DNA of 64,000 nt from positions 63,287,675 to 63,351,674 of the forward strand of contig OY997594.1 in assembly GCA_963921825.1 (NCBI GenBank). The letters are read 5' to 3'. Made by a program: the position numbers and the translations under genes. The notes below the pieces were generated by a model that saw nothing but the letters and a program-made list of their open reading frames with translations, was not told the DNA's origin and ran no database searches. This document shows positions 11,123 through 23,209 of the stretch, one piece after another; position 1 is the stretch's first letter; each line of letters opens with the position of its first letter. Source of the DNA: Erodium maritimum. Lineage: Eukaryota > Streptophyta > Magnoliopsida > Geraniales > Geraniaceae.

Positions 11123-11363
11123 TGTCAGTAAAAATGGACAAAGTATTCTAATTTGTTAGTCATATGACCTCAAGTGTCATATAACGGATGGTAAAATGAC
11201 GTTTTTCCCTTACGTATTTGACCTCTATACATTTTATAAGGAACAATAACGAGGAACAATAACGAGGGTATAATGGTAATGTTCCTTATAAAATGTATAG
11301 AGGTCAAATAATTAAGGGGACAACGTCATTTTACCATTCATTATATGACACTTGAGGTCATAT
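11123..11363. mobile_element. MITE, left part, split by the Copia insertion
   Basis: An inverted repeat: GTAAAAATGGAC, GTTAGTCATATGACCTCAAG and the ATTTGACCTCTATACATTT block recur in reverse complement further on. The right arm is interrupted at CATAT (11359-11363), where the Copia element begins, and resumes at 28551. The loop is near 11245-11275. The outer left boundary is blurred. Confidence 0.7.
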
Positions 11364-12301
11364 TGTAGTAAATCTAGTACCCCCAAAAACGGAATACGAG
11401 ACTCACCCCAAAAATCAATCGGATCCGTGGAAAAGAACCGACACGATTCAATCCACAACGGACACCGATAACCTGACTTTCCAACCCCCGATCCTAGGAC
11501 CCAGTCGATAAATGCTAAATGTCTAATACGCGGAAACACCGGAACAAATAATAAAGTGCAGGAAATAAACAGAGACAACGATATACGTGGTTCGACAATG
11601 TGCTTACATCCACGGGACAACGACGAGTTTTTTGTATTACCCGAGAAATAATCCAAGAACTTACAACCGAATTCCCTATTCCTCAATACAAATTGCAACC
11701 TAATAAAGATAATCTAAATCTTAAGTGTTGCAATTAGAACAATGATAACCAACCCATCCATTCCTGAGCTTCACTGCGGCATTTAGTGCACTTCCATATA
11801 ATTTGGTTTCCAACCAAAAAAAAACTCACACTAAGCAAAAATTAATTCTGAAACCTTGAACAGTGCACTCACCTTTTCATTTCTCATGCCATTGGCCCAT
11901 GTACATCATTTACCAGTCAAATCCCCAAATACCTTTGTATTTATGGTCCTACTAACACAATCACACCAGAAATGAAGCCGCACACCATAAAAAAGGAAAT
12001 CAGATCTTGATTTCACCACTACACCACACAGCTCCTTCAGATGCTTTCAAGAGAGCTTATGTTCCTCTCTCTATTCACTGTTCATCGTCACCTCCAAGCT
12101 AAGAACCACACCCTTCTATTTATGTTTCTCTCTCTTTAAATTGAAGCCGCCACCCTCTGTCAATTGTTGTCTCTCTTGAACAGAACCCTATTATTCCCAT
12201 ATATGTCAACATGAGACAAATTTCTAATGGGCTAAAGTTAGGGTTGAATGGGCATAAACCGTGGGCCTTTGGACTTGGGCTTTTGAATCCTAATTTCAAC
12301 A
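11364..12301 (-). repeat. 3' LTR of the 17-kb Copia element
   Basis: 938 bp, starting TGTTGAAATTAGG and ending TTTACTACA in minus orientation. It closely matches 27614-28550, with scattered substitutions and small indels. The minus-strand purine tract GGTAGAGAT directly precedes it. Confidence 0.93.
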
Positions 12302-12479
12302 ATCTCTACCTAGGCGACAAAGCCATAAATGCTGCACCTGCTCGTCGTCCTCCACCGGGTCATAAAGACCCCACCCCGAAGGGTCTCGCCCCCGAGGGGC
12401 ATCAACATCGAGAAATTTTGATCAAGTTGAGACAATGCTCTAACTTGATCACCGGTACCACCTTTGTTAAAATATAAGC

Positions 12480-15464
12480 TGCGTTTTCTTTAGTATCGAC
12501 TTTTTCTAACATTACCAGTTTATCCTCAATAATATCCCTGATAAAATGAAACCCTGACATCTATATGCTTGGTTCTAGAGTGAAATACCTGATTCTTTGC
12601 CAGATGGATGGCACTCTGACTATCACAAAGAATAGTGACATCCCTCTAAGAAACACCCAAATCTCGAACCAATCCTCGAAGCCATATAGCCTCTTTCACT
12701 GCCTCTGTCACTGCCATGTACTCTGCTTCTGTCATAGACAAAGAAACCACTGACTGTAACATGGACCTCCAAGATATAGGACCCCCTGCCAATGTAAAAC
12801 AATAACATGTAGTCGATCGGCGCTTGTCCATATCTCTAGCATAATCTGAGTCAACATACCCCAATACAACTGAAACCGACAATCTCTCATATTAAACCAA
12901 TATCCAGCGTACCCCGAAGATACCTCAAGATCCACTTCACTGCCTGCCAATGTTGTTTCCCTAGGTTCGCCATGAACCGACTAACAACACTAATTGGATA
13001 AGCAATATCAGGATGCGTGCTAACCATGTCATACATAAGACTACCAACTGCACTCGCATAGGGAACCTTATCCATATATTCCCTCTCGCCCTCAGTGATA
13101 GGAGATAACATACTCAAAAGTTTAAAGTGTGCAACTAAAGGAGTACTAACCGATTTTGTCGAATCCATGTCAAAACGACTCATAACCTTCTCCAAGTACT
13201 TCCGCTATGACAATGTCAACCTGCCCCTCTTCTTATCCCGAATAATCTCCATCCCAAGAATCTTCTTCATCGGACCAAGATCTTCCGTCTCAAACTCTCT
13301 GCTAAGTTGTGACTTCAGCTTATTAATTTCTACCATGCTCTTTGCAGCAATGAGCATATCATCAACATAGAGTAAAAGAAACACAAAAGATCCATCCTTG
13401 AACTTCTTAATAAATACACAAGGATCATACTCCTTGCATACCCCTGCTCAATCATAAAAGTATCAAACCTCTTGTACCACTGCCTCAAGGCATGTTTCAA
13501 CCCATACAATGATTTCTTAAGTTTGCATACCTTCCATTCCTCACCAACAACACCATAACCATCGGACTGCGACATATATATGTCCTCCTCAAAATCTCCA
13601 TGCAAGAATGTAGTTTTAACATCAAGTTGTTCGAGCTCTAAATCAAACTGCGTAGCCAATGCTAATAGGACTCGGATACTAGTGTGCTTTACCACCGGAG
13701 AGAATACCTCATTATAGTCCACACCTTCTTGTTGTGCATATCCCTTAGCCACCAATCTTGCCTTGTACCTTATACCCGTACAATTATCCTTGGAATTTGG
13801 AATCCCATCTTTCATTGTAAAGATCCACTTACACCCAATCGACCTCTCTCCCTTGGGAAGTGTAACAAGTTCCTAAGTCTGATTTTTATAAAGAGATGAC
13901 ATCTCTTCATCCATGGCGTCCTTCCACTCCTTTTTGTGATCATCACGCAAAGCCTGCTTGTATGTGTTAGGAACATCATAATCAGTAACCGGGAAAGCAT
14001 AAGCTACCCCATCCTCATAGCCGAATCTCTAAGGTGCACGTCTGACCCTAGGTTCTCTACCGCTGCCAAAGACGGTGTCTCAATCTGCTGAACCTGTTGT
14101 TGTGTAAGGGCCTCGTTCCCATCAATAGGAACCTCATCATCAATAAGTGCCTCATCAGGTACCGTTTATGAAGAACTACACGGATGAGAACTAAAACTAG
14201 GAGCTCCAAGCTCCACCTGATGATAATCTTCTTCATCTTCATCACAACTATCACCTCTCCATATAGGAGAACCATCCTTGCATCTTTCACACTTTGCCTG
14301 CAACAAAGCTTCCTCATGGAAAGTAACATCCCGGCTAATCATAAACTTCTGAGTTTTCGGGCACCATAACTTGTACCCCTTTACATTTTCAGGATAACCG
14401 AGAAATATAGCCTTCTTGGCCCTTACTCCAACCTTATCCTCCTTAACTTGATAGTAAGCCGGACAACCAAATGCTTTCAAGTTAGAATAATCAGAAGGAT
14501 TACCGGGCCATACCTCCATAGGAACCTTGGACTCCATAGCTGATGAAGGAGAGCAGTTAATCAAGTAGCACGCCGTATTTACTGCCTCAGCCCACCATAT
14601 TCTGCCCAACCCCGCATTAGACAACATGCACCGTGCTCTCTCTAACATGGTACGATTCATCCGCTCTGCTACCCCGTTATGTTGTGGTGTCTTTTTCATT
14701 GTGAAGTGTCTCTTGATGCCATGCTCTGCACAGAACTCCTTAAGGGGATCCTCAGTGTACTCACCGCCATTGTCAGATCTCAAAACTTTGATCACCCTAC
14801 CCGTCTACTTCTCAATCATAGCCTTCCACTTCTTGAAAATATCCCTGACTTCATTTTTATGCTTCATGGTATAGATCCATACTCTCCAGCTGAAGTCGTC
14901 GATAAAAGACACAAAATACCGGGACCCACCCTTTGATTCAACTCTCGAGGGTCCCCAAACATCCGTGTGGATATAATCCACAATACCTGTGGTGCTGTGA
15001 ATACCGTTACTAAAAGTGACCCTGCACTGCTTCCCATAAAAACAATGCTCATAGAAATCAAGCTTCTCCAGCTTATCACCGCTAAGCAAGCCACGCCTGC
15101 TCAAAGTCTTAAGTCCGCTCTCACCTAGATGCCCTAGACGCATGTGCCATAATTGTGTGCGGACCAAGATCTTCTCATCAATAACCGTGGAGACCATAGC
15201 TCCACCCTCAACAACATTACCCCTGAAGAAAATAGAGATTGGCATGCTTGATTGCCGATAATAGCAAATTGTCACCATGATAAACGTTGCAATATCCATT
15301 CTCACCAACGTACCTGTAACCCTGAGCCTCAAGTACCCCAAGAGAAATAAACCCTCTTGCAAGATCTGGAATATGACGTACCTCGGTAAGCTGTCTACAT
15401 GACCCGTCTGCTAGCTGGAATCTGACTGTGCCAACACCTAACATCCTGCAGGGTCGAGAATCAC
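12480..15464 (-). pseudogene. Copia pol: integrase, RT and RNase H, interrupted
   Basis: From high to low coordinate: protease end and GAG-pre-integrase (LWHMRLGHLGESGLKTL, about 15180), integrase core with HTDVWGP, RSDNGGEY and QHNGVAERMNRT (about 14990-14640), RT with ARLVAKGYAQQEGVDY, LDVKTTFLHG, KKSLYGLK and the catalytic YVDD (about 13360), then the RNase H region with YVDSDYARD and SMTEAEYMA (about 12880-12650). Frameshifts or stops occur near 14805, 14160, 13430, 13200 and 12890. The family resembles TNT1-like Copia elements. Confidence 0.93.
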
Positions 15465-15469
15465 CCATA

Positions 15470-16027
15470 TGTTGGGTCTCGAGGTAGGGTTGGAGATGAA
15501 CCAACTCGCAACGTAAAATCAATGAAAACCAAGAGACGATTAAAACCATGAAACAACTATCAAAGAATGGATTCACAAAAGAAAAATTCAGCAATATTTC
15601 TTACCAAAACAAGAACACTGGGTAACGAATGGTTGACTTGACTCTCCAAGACGCTTACGTATCTTCATGGGAATCAAAGTCACGTAGTTCTTCTCTTTGA
15701 GGACTAAAGAACACAAAAATGGAGGTGGGAGCTTGCTTGGCCGAAATTGCAAGGAGATGAGGTAGAAGTTGTGTTTTCTATTCTTGTCTTGTTTTTGTTA
15801 TGTTGAAAAAAAAAATGACTTAAACATAACAAACCCCATACTTGTCCAACTAAAGGCATGAGACAAGCATAATGACAAGTAAGGTGTAAATAAGACTAAG
15901 TATGGCTAGAAAAGATGGGGTTAGGTGGTGAATCACCAACACCTTAATCCTTGTCATGCTTACTTAGTACTAATTAATCAAGACTTGATTAATTAGTTCC
16001 ATGGGCCTTGGTTGCATGGGACTTTCA
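15470..16027 (-). mobile_element. Copia-type LTR inserted in pol, downstream part (TSD CCATA)
   Basis: Starts TGTTGGGTCTCGAGG on the plus strand directly after CCATA at 15465-15469. The matching CCATA follows the other end at 23205-23209. Removing 15470-23204 and one CCATA restores the host Copia reading frame (VYMGDSRPC). With 22079-23204 it makes about 1.68 kb, TGTT...AACA, best read as a solo LTR in minus orientation. Confidence 0.8.
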
Positions 16028-17425
16028 TGACACTCTGAGAATTAACTCTCAGAATGGCACGGCAAGCGTACCGGTCGTCAAGTAGTATTCGGGGTTCAAG
16101 TCCGAGATATCGTACCCAAGGGAGCAATTAAACAAGCAATTTAGTTAATTAATCCGATAATCAAGCTATTCCTATAATGGTGTTTGGTTTGTTTTGAAAT
16201 ATAATAAATTCATGCAAATAATATGTAATATAAATGATCCGAGAATAGAGCACAAAATCACAAGTGGATTGGATAACAAAGATTAAAAGCGATCTAGGAC
16301 AGTAACGGGGTTCGAATGTGATGAACAACTTAACAGAGTTCGGTATACATTTGCAACTAATATTATTCTAAGGGCAACGGGAATTCTCTAAGTATAGTCC
16401 TAACCATCTCTCGATCGTATTAGGACCCTAACATACTCGGTCCACCTAATTATCTCTAATCTAGGTGTATAGCGGTATATAGCATTATATTTTATGAATT
16501 CCTCTAACTTTCGGTTTTTACTCCTATGGCTATTGCACTCGAGTCAGTCTAACCATATTCTGGCTTAGATTAAAACCCGAGCTATTTAATTCCTTTTTCC
16601 TCTTCCTAACCTCATTTCTCAATTGTTGGTTAACAGGATTGAATCATACATATACGTGATCAAGGCAATGTAGCATTACGAACGAAATTAAATAAACGAA
16701 ATCCTAATACTAGTTAACAAATGCATAACCCAAACAAGTTAATTCCACTCATCACATCTTCACCCCTAGCCCTAGGTCATGAGAATTTAGTTCATAGCAC
16801 GAGAATGAGAACACATAGAGATGAATAAAACACTGAGATTCATATTAAACATTAAGAGTAATACCAATATCAAGTTTCAATCCAATTACACAAAACCTTG
16901 ATGTTCTAATCTCTTGCTTCGATCTTCTCTCCAAGTTCTCCAAGCTCCAAAGTGTGTTCTTCTCCTCAATTTCGTGATCCCTTTCAATCTGACCTAAATT
17001 CCCTTTTATATGATGGGTTAACTCTCATAAAAAAAATAGGAAACGCAGCTGGAAATCGCGTTTTTGACGCTTGCACGGTCGCTTGCACGCCGTGCAAGAT
17101 TCTGGTGCACTTAAGTTGCATGGTTTCTTGCACGCCGTGCAAGAAAATGGTGCATATTCTTGACTCCTCTGTCCAGAGTGCACCAGTTTGTTGCACGGCG
17201 TGCAACAAACTGGTGCATGTTGCTGACACTTATGTCCAACTTCCAAATTTGCTTTGTTTCACTCCCGAATTGCCCCTTTTTGCTCCGAAAACTTGATGAA
17301 CCCTGAAACAAGACCAAATACACAATACGAGAGTGAAATGCATCATTTCATATTAACTCGGGACTAAAAAAAGCACAAATGTGGGCTAATGACATCTAAA
17401 TTAGATGTATTTTATGTCTACATCA
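16028..17425 (-). repeat. 3' LTR of the Gypsy-like element
   Basis: TGACACTCTGAG...CTACATCA on the plus strand, the same as 20682-22078 apart from scattered substitutions and a one-base run difference near 17030. It contains three palindromes built on TGCACGGCGTGCA. Confidence 0.93.
17179..17217. repeat. 39-bp palindrome in the LTR
   Basis: Two perfect 17-base arms (TGCACCAGTTTGTTGCA and its reverse complement) flank a 5-base centre CGGCG. Two smaller palindromes with the same core, TTGCACGCCGTGCAA, lie at about 17094-17108 and 17129-17145. All three recur in the other LTR (main one at 21832-21870). Confidence 0.85.
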
Positions 17426-19362
17426 ACACCCCACACTTAAGCTTTTCTCGCCCCGAGAAAATTAAACTGACAAAGCAGTAAGATATGTCCCGGTTAAACC
17501 CTGAGGTTCACCCCGATAGAAGGAGTCCGGGCCTCCTTTATTCAAACATGGTAAAATAAAGATGCAGCATGCAAAAAGGTTACGAAAAATTGGTGATGAC
17601 TGAGTTAAAGTGTGCTTGTGGTTCATAAGAGCTTTCTCAGAATTACACACTACAAGATCGAACAAAGTTTAAGAAAACACATAAACCGATGAATTCATAT
17701 AAGCAAGTTGCTACTCACATTAAAGACCGACTCCCCTAACGAGCACCTCCTCGTTCACTTTACTAGTGTGGTTCCTCTTTTCCCTACTACACGGATCTTA
17801 GAGATTCATATGCTACTAGTTAATCCCATCTCCACTAATCGTGAGGAATCATGGCAATCAAAAATAAAAAAGGACTTATATTCGGCTTGTAATGTATGGC
17901 TAGGAAAAAGGCATGGAAAGGATTTAAAACACGAAGCTCATAAAATAAAACGTGTCAAACATGCTTCATCTCACACCCCTAACCACTTTTCACACATCCC
18001 GCTTACTTTCACCACAAGTCTTCACCAAACCATTCCTTAGACACTATTTTTGAGTCTACTTGTTGGGCTAATTTTTTTTTTCTTTTTGCCCCTTTTATTT
18101 CACCTTTTCGTTTCTCTTCTCTTGATTTTGTATTCTTTTTATTACTCATTAAAATTTCTTGGGTACAAGAGAGATTTCTATCTTATTTGCTCTTTTTTCT
18201 CTACAAACCAAATGGCACAGTATCATGAAGAACTTCATTTTCTTTGTACTCACTCAACTAACAAATAAATTCCCAATACCCCCTCTCATGAAGCACATAA
18301 GACACGAAATATGGGTTCAAAAATAACATGAGGATATACAAGAAATGATGGGCACATAGGTTTGTAATGTAATGGTTAGAAACGAAAGGCCATAGGCTCA
18401 AAATGGGTGACTAAGAAAATAATGTAAGGTTAGAGATTTGGCTCAAACGTTCCAAAGATGGCCTAAAATCATTTTCTCAATTTAACCATGTTCCTCACTC
18501 TATTTCGCCTCGAATGGGATACACAAGTAGTTCTAGACTCAGCTTACAATGCATAGGAATCACAGGAAGCAACGACTAATCAAGTAAACACTCAGAGTGC
18601 AAACAAAAGAGCAATCTTAGTGCATGTGCTTACTCTACTTAATTGATTCATGCTAATCTATGTATTATTTGAACAGTGTAACAAATGGGCATGTGTAACA
18701 GTTCAATCATCGGAGTCTTAAGATCCTACACTCTCTTACTCAATCATATCACCAGAAAATATTTTTTTGATTTTTTTAATTTTTTTGCTTTTTTTGTTTT
18801 TTTTTTCAATGCAACACAATATGCAGACCAAAAGTGTGAAATGCAATGCAAGCACCCCACCCCACACTTTAAAACACAGCACTGTCCCTAGTGCGACTAA
18901 ATCATATACATGCTTCTAACCACATACAGGCAACCCCACACTTGTGTGGAACAATTAAGCAATTCAGAGAACTAAGATGCATAACCTATCAGCACAGCAA
19001 ATTAGGTTCTCAACACCCACCATAAAAACATCAAAGTTCACAAGTAGATATTAAACATAATAAACAATAGAGGGATAGAGATATTGCCCCTTCACCGGTA
19101 CTATTTTTTCCTGAATACTGGAATTGCCTTTGTGCATGGTAGATGGAATGCTAGTTCGCCCAAGTGAGTTCTCGAGAACTCACTTGGGCGCCAACAAAAA
19201 TAACTTGTATTTTCAAGCTTCCATCCTGTATCACCAACTTGCACAAATAGTTAGAGAATAAGAGCAAGACATAACATACACAAAACAACGAGGGGTAGGA
19301 ATATTGGGTTGCCTCCCAACAAGCGCATTTGTTTAACGTCATTTGCTCGACGGGTAGGAGGC
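17426..19362. other. Non-coding interior of the Gypsy-like element
   Basis: AT-rich sequence with long T and A runs (for example near 18070 and 18760-18810). No convincing open frame and no RT or integrase motifs in any frame. It probably replaces the pol region of the autonomous parent. Confidence 0.65.
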
Positions 19363-20559
19363 TCAATTAGGAGGCCTCCCGAACGTCTCATACTTCCATT
19401 GCGTCCTCCTCTTCAAGTGTAGATAAAAAGGCGGGAGAAGGAACACAATGTAGCATAAGAACCATTTCCTTGAGTTTTGTAAGAGCTCCAAACTCAAGGC
19501 TAGCTTCATCAAGCTTGCTTTAACTGGATAATTGTGATCACATTCATCTTGGCACAACTTGATAGCGACATGATTCCCAAGAAACGGATGATGCTCATGA
19601 CAACGAGGGTCAAGAGCATCTACCACAATAGAGTAACAGCTCACAAACAGGGAATGAGTACTAGCAAATACATCACAAAAATTATGCTTTATATTAAGCA
19701 CTCTATGCTCAATGTTAATTTTGAAAATCAATGGGATGGGTTGAACATAAAGAGTTGATTTGCTAGAATCCAAGAATGAATCTCCCATACTAAAGGGAAT
19801 TTCGACATCATGCTCGATGTCTACCAAAATAAAATCAATGGAAGATTCAAATACAACCCCTCTCTTGAGAGCATATTCCATAGTACCCCTTGGATATCTT
19901 ATAGATTTGTCAGCCAACTCTATGGATACTATGGAAGGATTCGACTCAGTAAGAGTTTGTGAACTATTTTCTACAATTATACAATTATTATTTACATCTA
20001 CATAATTCAAAGCATCAAAACTACATGGAGATGGAATAGATACAGTACAAGAGGAGTAAGAACTTGGTACCTCACATTCCGCACTTACCTCTAAACTCAT
20101 GGTTGGATAATGAGTTTCTTGTTCTGTTGTATCACCTAAGTGCTCGGAATGATCTTCCTCAATATGAATTGCTTGATCGTGTAGAGATCTCTCATTCACC
20201 AGTTGTATAAGAGGATTTATATGATTCGTTGCATTGACTATTTGGCCCAATTGAATTTCCAGCTTCTGGAACCGGGAATCATTGTCCCGGTTCACTGTCT
20301 GCTGCTCCTGCACAGATGTCTTATACAACTCAATCACCTCCTTTTTAGCCTCCTTCATCTGTGCCATCATGGTTAACATCATCTGCTCCAGTTTGGAGAA
20401 AGACTCTTGTGGTTCAACTTGATAACCTTGATCACTAGTGGAAGGCTCCTCCCAGTATTGACAATATGCATTTGAATTCAAGTACTCACAATTATAGTTA
20501 GAATGTTCATAAGTTCCGCAACAATCACAATACAGAGTATCACAATACCAATTCTCCAT
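19363..20559 (-). CDS. Gag-tail and retropepsin-like protein of a non-autonomous Gypsy element
   Basis: 398 residues from the ATG at 20559 (MENWYCDTLYC); an earlier in-frame TTG is not a plausible start. The N-terminal part has a Cys-rich stretch and a coiled-coil-like segment ending NRDNDSRFQKLEIQLGQI, as in gag C-termini of Athila/Tat-type plant Gypsy elements. From about residue 205, SIELADKSIRYPRG, DFILVDIEHDVEIPFSMG and LGNHV-like segments match the LADRS-x-x-PRG region of the retropepsin found there. In active proteases the later block reads PIILGRPFL; here it is PFSMGDSFL, so catalytic activity is doubtful. The frame is intact despite the absence of pol. It starts about 100 bases inside the PBS, as expected for the first ORF. 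Confidence 0.7.
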   Translation of the reverse strand: MENWYCDTLYCDCCGTYEHSNYNCEYLNSNAYCQYWEEPSTSDQGYQVEPQESFSKLEQMMLTMMAQMKEAKKEVIELYKTSVQEQQTVNRDNDSRFQKLEIQLGQIVNATNHINPLIQLVNERSLHDQAIHIEEDHSEHLGDTTEQETHYPTMSLEVSAECEVPSSYSSCTVSIPSPCSFDALNYVDVNNNCIIVENSSQTLTESNPSIVSIELADKSIRYPRGTMEYALKRGVVFESSIDFILVDIEHDVEIPFSMGDSFLDSSKSTLYVQPIPLIFKINIEHRVLNIKHNFCDVFASTHSLFVSCYSIVVDALDPRCHEHHPFLGNHVAIKLCQDECDHNYPVKASLMKLALSLELLQNSRKWFLCYIVFLLPPFYLHLKRRTQWKYETFGRPPN

Positions 20560-20657
20560 AAAAGTTATAATGCAATGAATCAACTAAGAAAATATATACA
20601 AAAAAATTGAAATAGTCTTAACAGGAATTATAAACGTATCAGAGTTGCCTTAGTTGC

Positions 20658-20675
20658 TCCCCGGCAACGGCGCCA
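20658..20675 (-). other. Primer-binding site, tRNA-Asp type
   Basis: The minus strand reads TGGCGCCGTTGCCGGGGA, complementary to the 3' end of plant tRNA-Asp. It starts six bases inside the 5' LTR. This fixes the element's orientation and its Gypsy, Athila/Tat-like origin. Confidence 0.9.
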
Positions 20676-20681
20676 TTAACT

Positions 20682-22078
20682 TGACACTCTGAGAATTAAC
20701 TCTCAGAATGGCACGGCAAGCGTACCGGTTCTCAAGTAGTATTCGGGGTTCAAGTCCGAGATATCGTACCCAAGGGAGCAATTAAACAAGCACTTTAGTT
20801 AATTAATCCGATAATCAAGCTATTCCTATAATGGTGTTTGGTTTGTTTTGAAATATAATAAATTCATGCAAATAATATGTAATATAAATGATCCGAGAAT
20901 AGAGCACAAAATCACAAGTGGATTGGATAACAGAGATTAAAAGCGATCTAGGACAGTAACGGGGTTCGAATGTGATGAACAACTTAACAGAGTTCGGTAT
21001 ACATTTGCAACTAATATTATTCTAAGGGCAACAGGAATTCTCTAAGTATAGTCCTAACCATCTCTCGATCGTATTAGGACCCTAACATACTCGGTCCACC
21101 TAATTATCTCTAATCTAGGTGTAGAGCGGTATATAGCATTATATTCTATGAATTCCTCTAACTTTCGGTTTTTACTCCTATGGCTATTGCACTCGTGTCA
21201 GTCTAACCATATTCTGGCTTAGATTAAAACCCGAGCTATTTAATTCCTTTTTCCTCTTCCTAACCTCATTTCTCAATTGTTGGTTAACAAGATTGAATCA
21301 TACATATACGTGATCAAGGCAATGTAGCATTACGAACGAAATTAAATAAACGAAATCCTAATACTAGTTAACAAATGCATAACCCAAACAAGTTAATTCC
21401 ACTCATCACATCTTCACCCCTAGCCCTAGATCATGAGAATTTAGTTCATAGCACGAGAATGAGAACACATAGAGATGAATAAAACACTGAGATTCATATT
21501 AAACATTAAGAGTAATACCAATATCAAGTTTCAATCCAATTACACAAAACCTTGATGTTCTAATCTCTTGCTTCGATCTTCTCTCCAAGTTCTCCAAGCT
21601 CCAAAGTGTGTTCTTCTCCTCAATTTCGTGATCCCTTTCAATCTGACTTAAATTCCCTTTTATATGATGGGTTAACTCTCATAAAAAAATAGGAAACGCA
21701 GCTGGAAATCGCGTTTTTGACGCTTGCACGGTCGCTTGCACGCCGTGCAAGATTCTGGTGCACTTAAGTTGCATGGTTTCTTGCACGCCGTGCAAGAAAA
21801 TGGTGCATATTCTTGACTCCTCTGTCCAGAGTGCACCAGTTTGTTGCACGGCGTGCAACAAACTGGTGCATGTTGCTGACACTTATGTCCAACTTCCAAA
21901 TTTGCTTTGTTTCACTCCCGAATTGCCCCTTTTTGCTCCGAAAACTTGATGAACCCTGAAACAAGACCAAATACACAATACGAGAGTGAAATGCATCATT
22001 TCATATTAACTCGGGACTAAAAAAAGCACAAATGTGGGCTAATGACATCTAAATTAGATGTATTTTATGTCTACATCA
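20682..22078 (-). repeat. 5' LTR of the Gypsy-like element
   Basis: 1397 bp; partner of 16028-17425. The promoter for the 398-residue ORF should lie here. Confidence 0.93.
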
Positions 22079-23204
22079 GGCCTCTTGGAACATGGCCCGT
22101 GGCCATTTCTAACGAGGTCCCGTGATTCGCTCATCGCCTCCAAGCCTTCCATATCGGAAATGTATAACATTATCCGATGTGATAAATCCCAAGACTCCAA
22201 GCCTTGTCTTGATCCTTAAAGTCCTATTCACTTACGGGCACATGACCCAAAACCCAGTTTTGGTCATGTCCCGAGACAACTCCCTTTTGTCCATTCTCCA
22301 TAAATGTGTCAATGAGTTCCAGCCTCCGGTGTGACCCTTAGGTTTATGCATATCAATAGGTCAACGTAAAATTTCATTTTACTTGATCCTATATAAGTGG
22401 CAACTAACGAGACTTTAGTATTGTCTGACACTACGCAACGAATCGACCCTGTCGATTCTAACCTTTCCGTCGTCTATGTCACTATCATTTTATCTCCGAT
22501 ATCCTGATTGAGATAAGGCATAGAGCCGTCATCCTTATTATTCTCAATCATTGTTCCTTGATATGTGAGATGATTGAATATATGATACCCAGTATCATGT
22601 GCATGACCATGCTATTCTTTCAGTCACTCTCGATCAAGCGGCCGAGAACTGATATTTTTCCCATATCATAGTATGAGGGATAAATCCCTTAGCCGTCTTT
22701 CGCGTCACTCATGCAGTCCATCCCCAAGCCAATCTTGGCCGTTATGGAAGCCATGTTACTGACAACGTTAGGCTCAGGTCAAACTCAGTTGTTTACTGCA
22801 TATCGATCACAAAGACTCCTTGGTCTAAGGATACATGACAAGCTACGACAATGAATATGTTCATGACTTGATTTATGGCACATATTCATGTCGGGTCGTC
22901 CAATATCATGTCCCACATTTTATCTATGATCAGACTCCGGAATCCCATTCCAATGACTAACAGAACGTAAGCCATAAAGAGTCATCTTTCATACTAGTCC
23001 CTTCTAGTGAAGCTTTGTTGACTAGGGACCCATCGAGTGTGATCTATCTCGATCTATGGTTCTATTCGCATGGTGGGCATAGATTAGAACACACATCGAT
23101 ATATTACTCCAACACATAAGTAATATAAAGCCGCTTTAATTTTATTGCTAACGATAATATACATTCGGACATTCAGGATTGAACTACGGGCACTAAGACT
23201 AACA
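22079..23204 (-). mobile_element. Copia-type LTR inserted in pol, upstream part
   Basis: On the minus strand it begins TGTTAGTCTTAGTGCCCG, right next to CCATA at 23205-23209. It is non-coding and forms one LTR with 15470-16027 once the Gypsy-like element is removed. Confidence 0.75.
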
Positions 23205-23209
23205 CCATA

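Larger units (their letters stand above)
16028..22078 (-). mobile_element. Young non-autonomous Gypsy-like element (Athila/Tat-type tRNA-Asp primer site)
   Basis: Near-identical LTRs at 16028-17425 (1398 bp) and 20682-22078 (1397 bp), TGATGTAGAC...GTGTCA in minus orientation. About a dozen differences were counted by eye, roughly 99% identity. A PBS matching the 3' end of tRNA-Asp lies just inside the 5' LTR, and a purine tract (AAGTGTGGGGTGT) just before the 3' LTR. The 3.26-kb interior carries one long ORF (gag tail plus protease-like) and no RT, RNase H or integrase, so movement would need proteins from a partner element. It sits inside the LTR at 15470-23204. The flanks (TTTCA on the left, GGCCT on the right) show no TSD. 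Confidence 0.9.
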
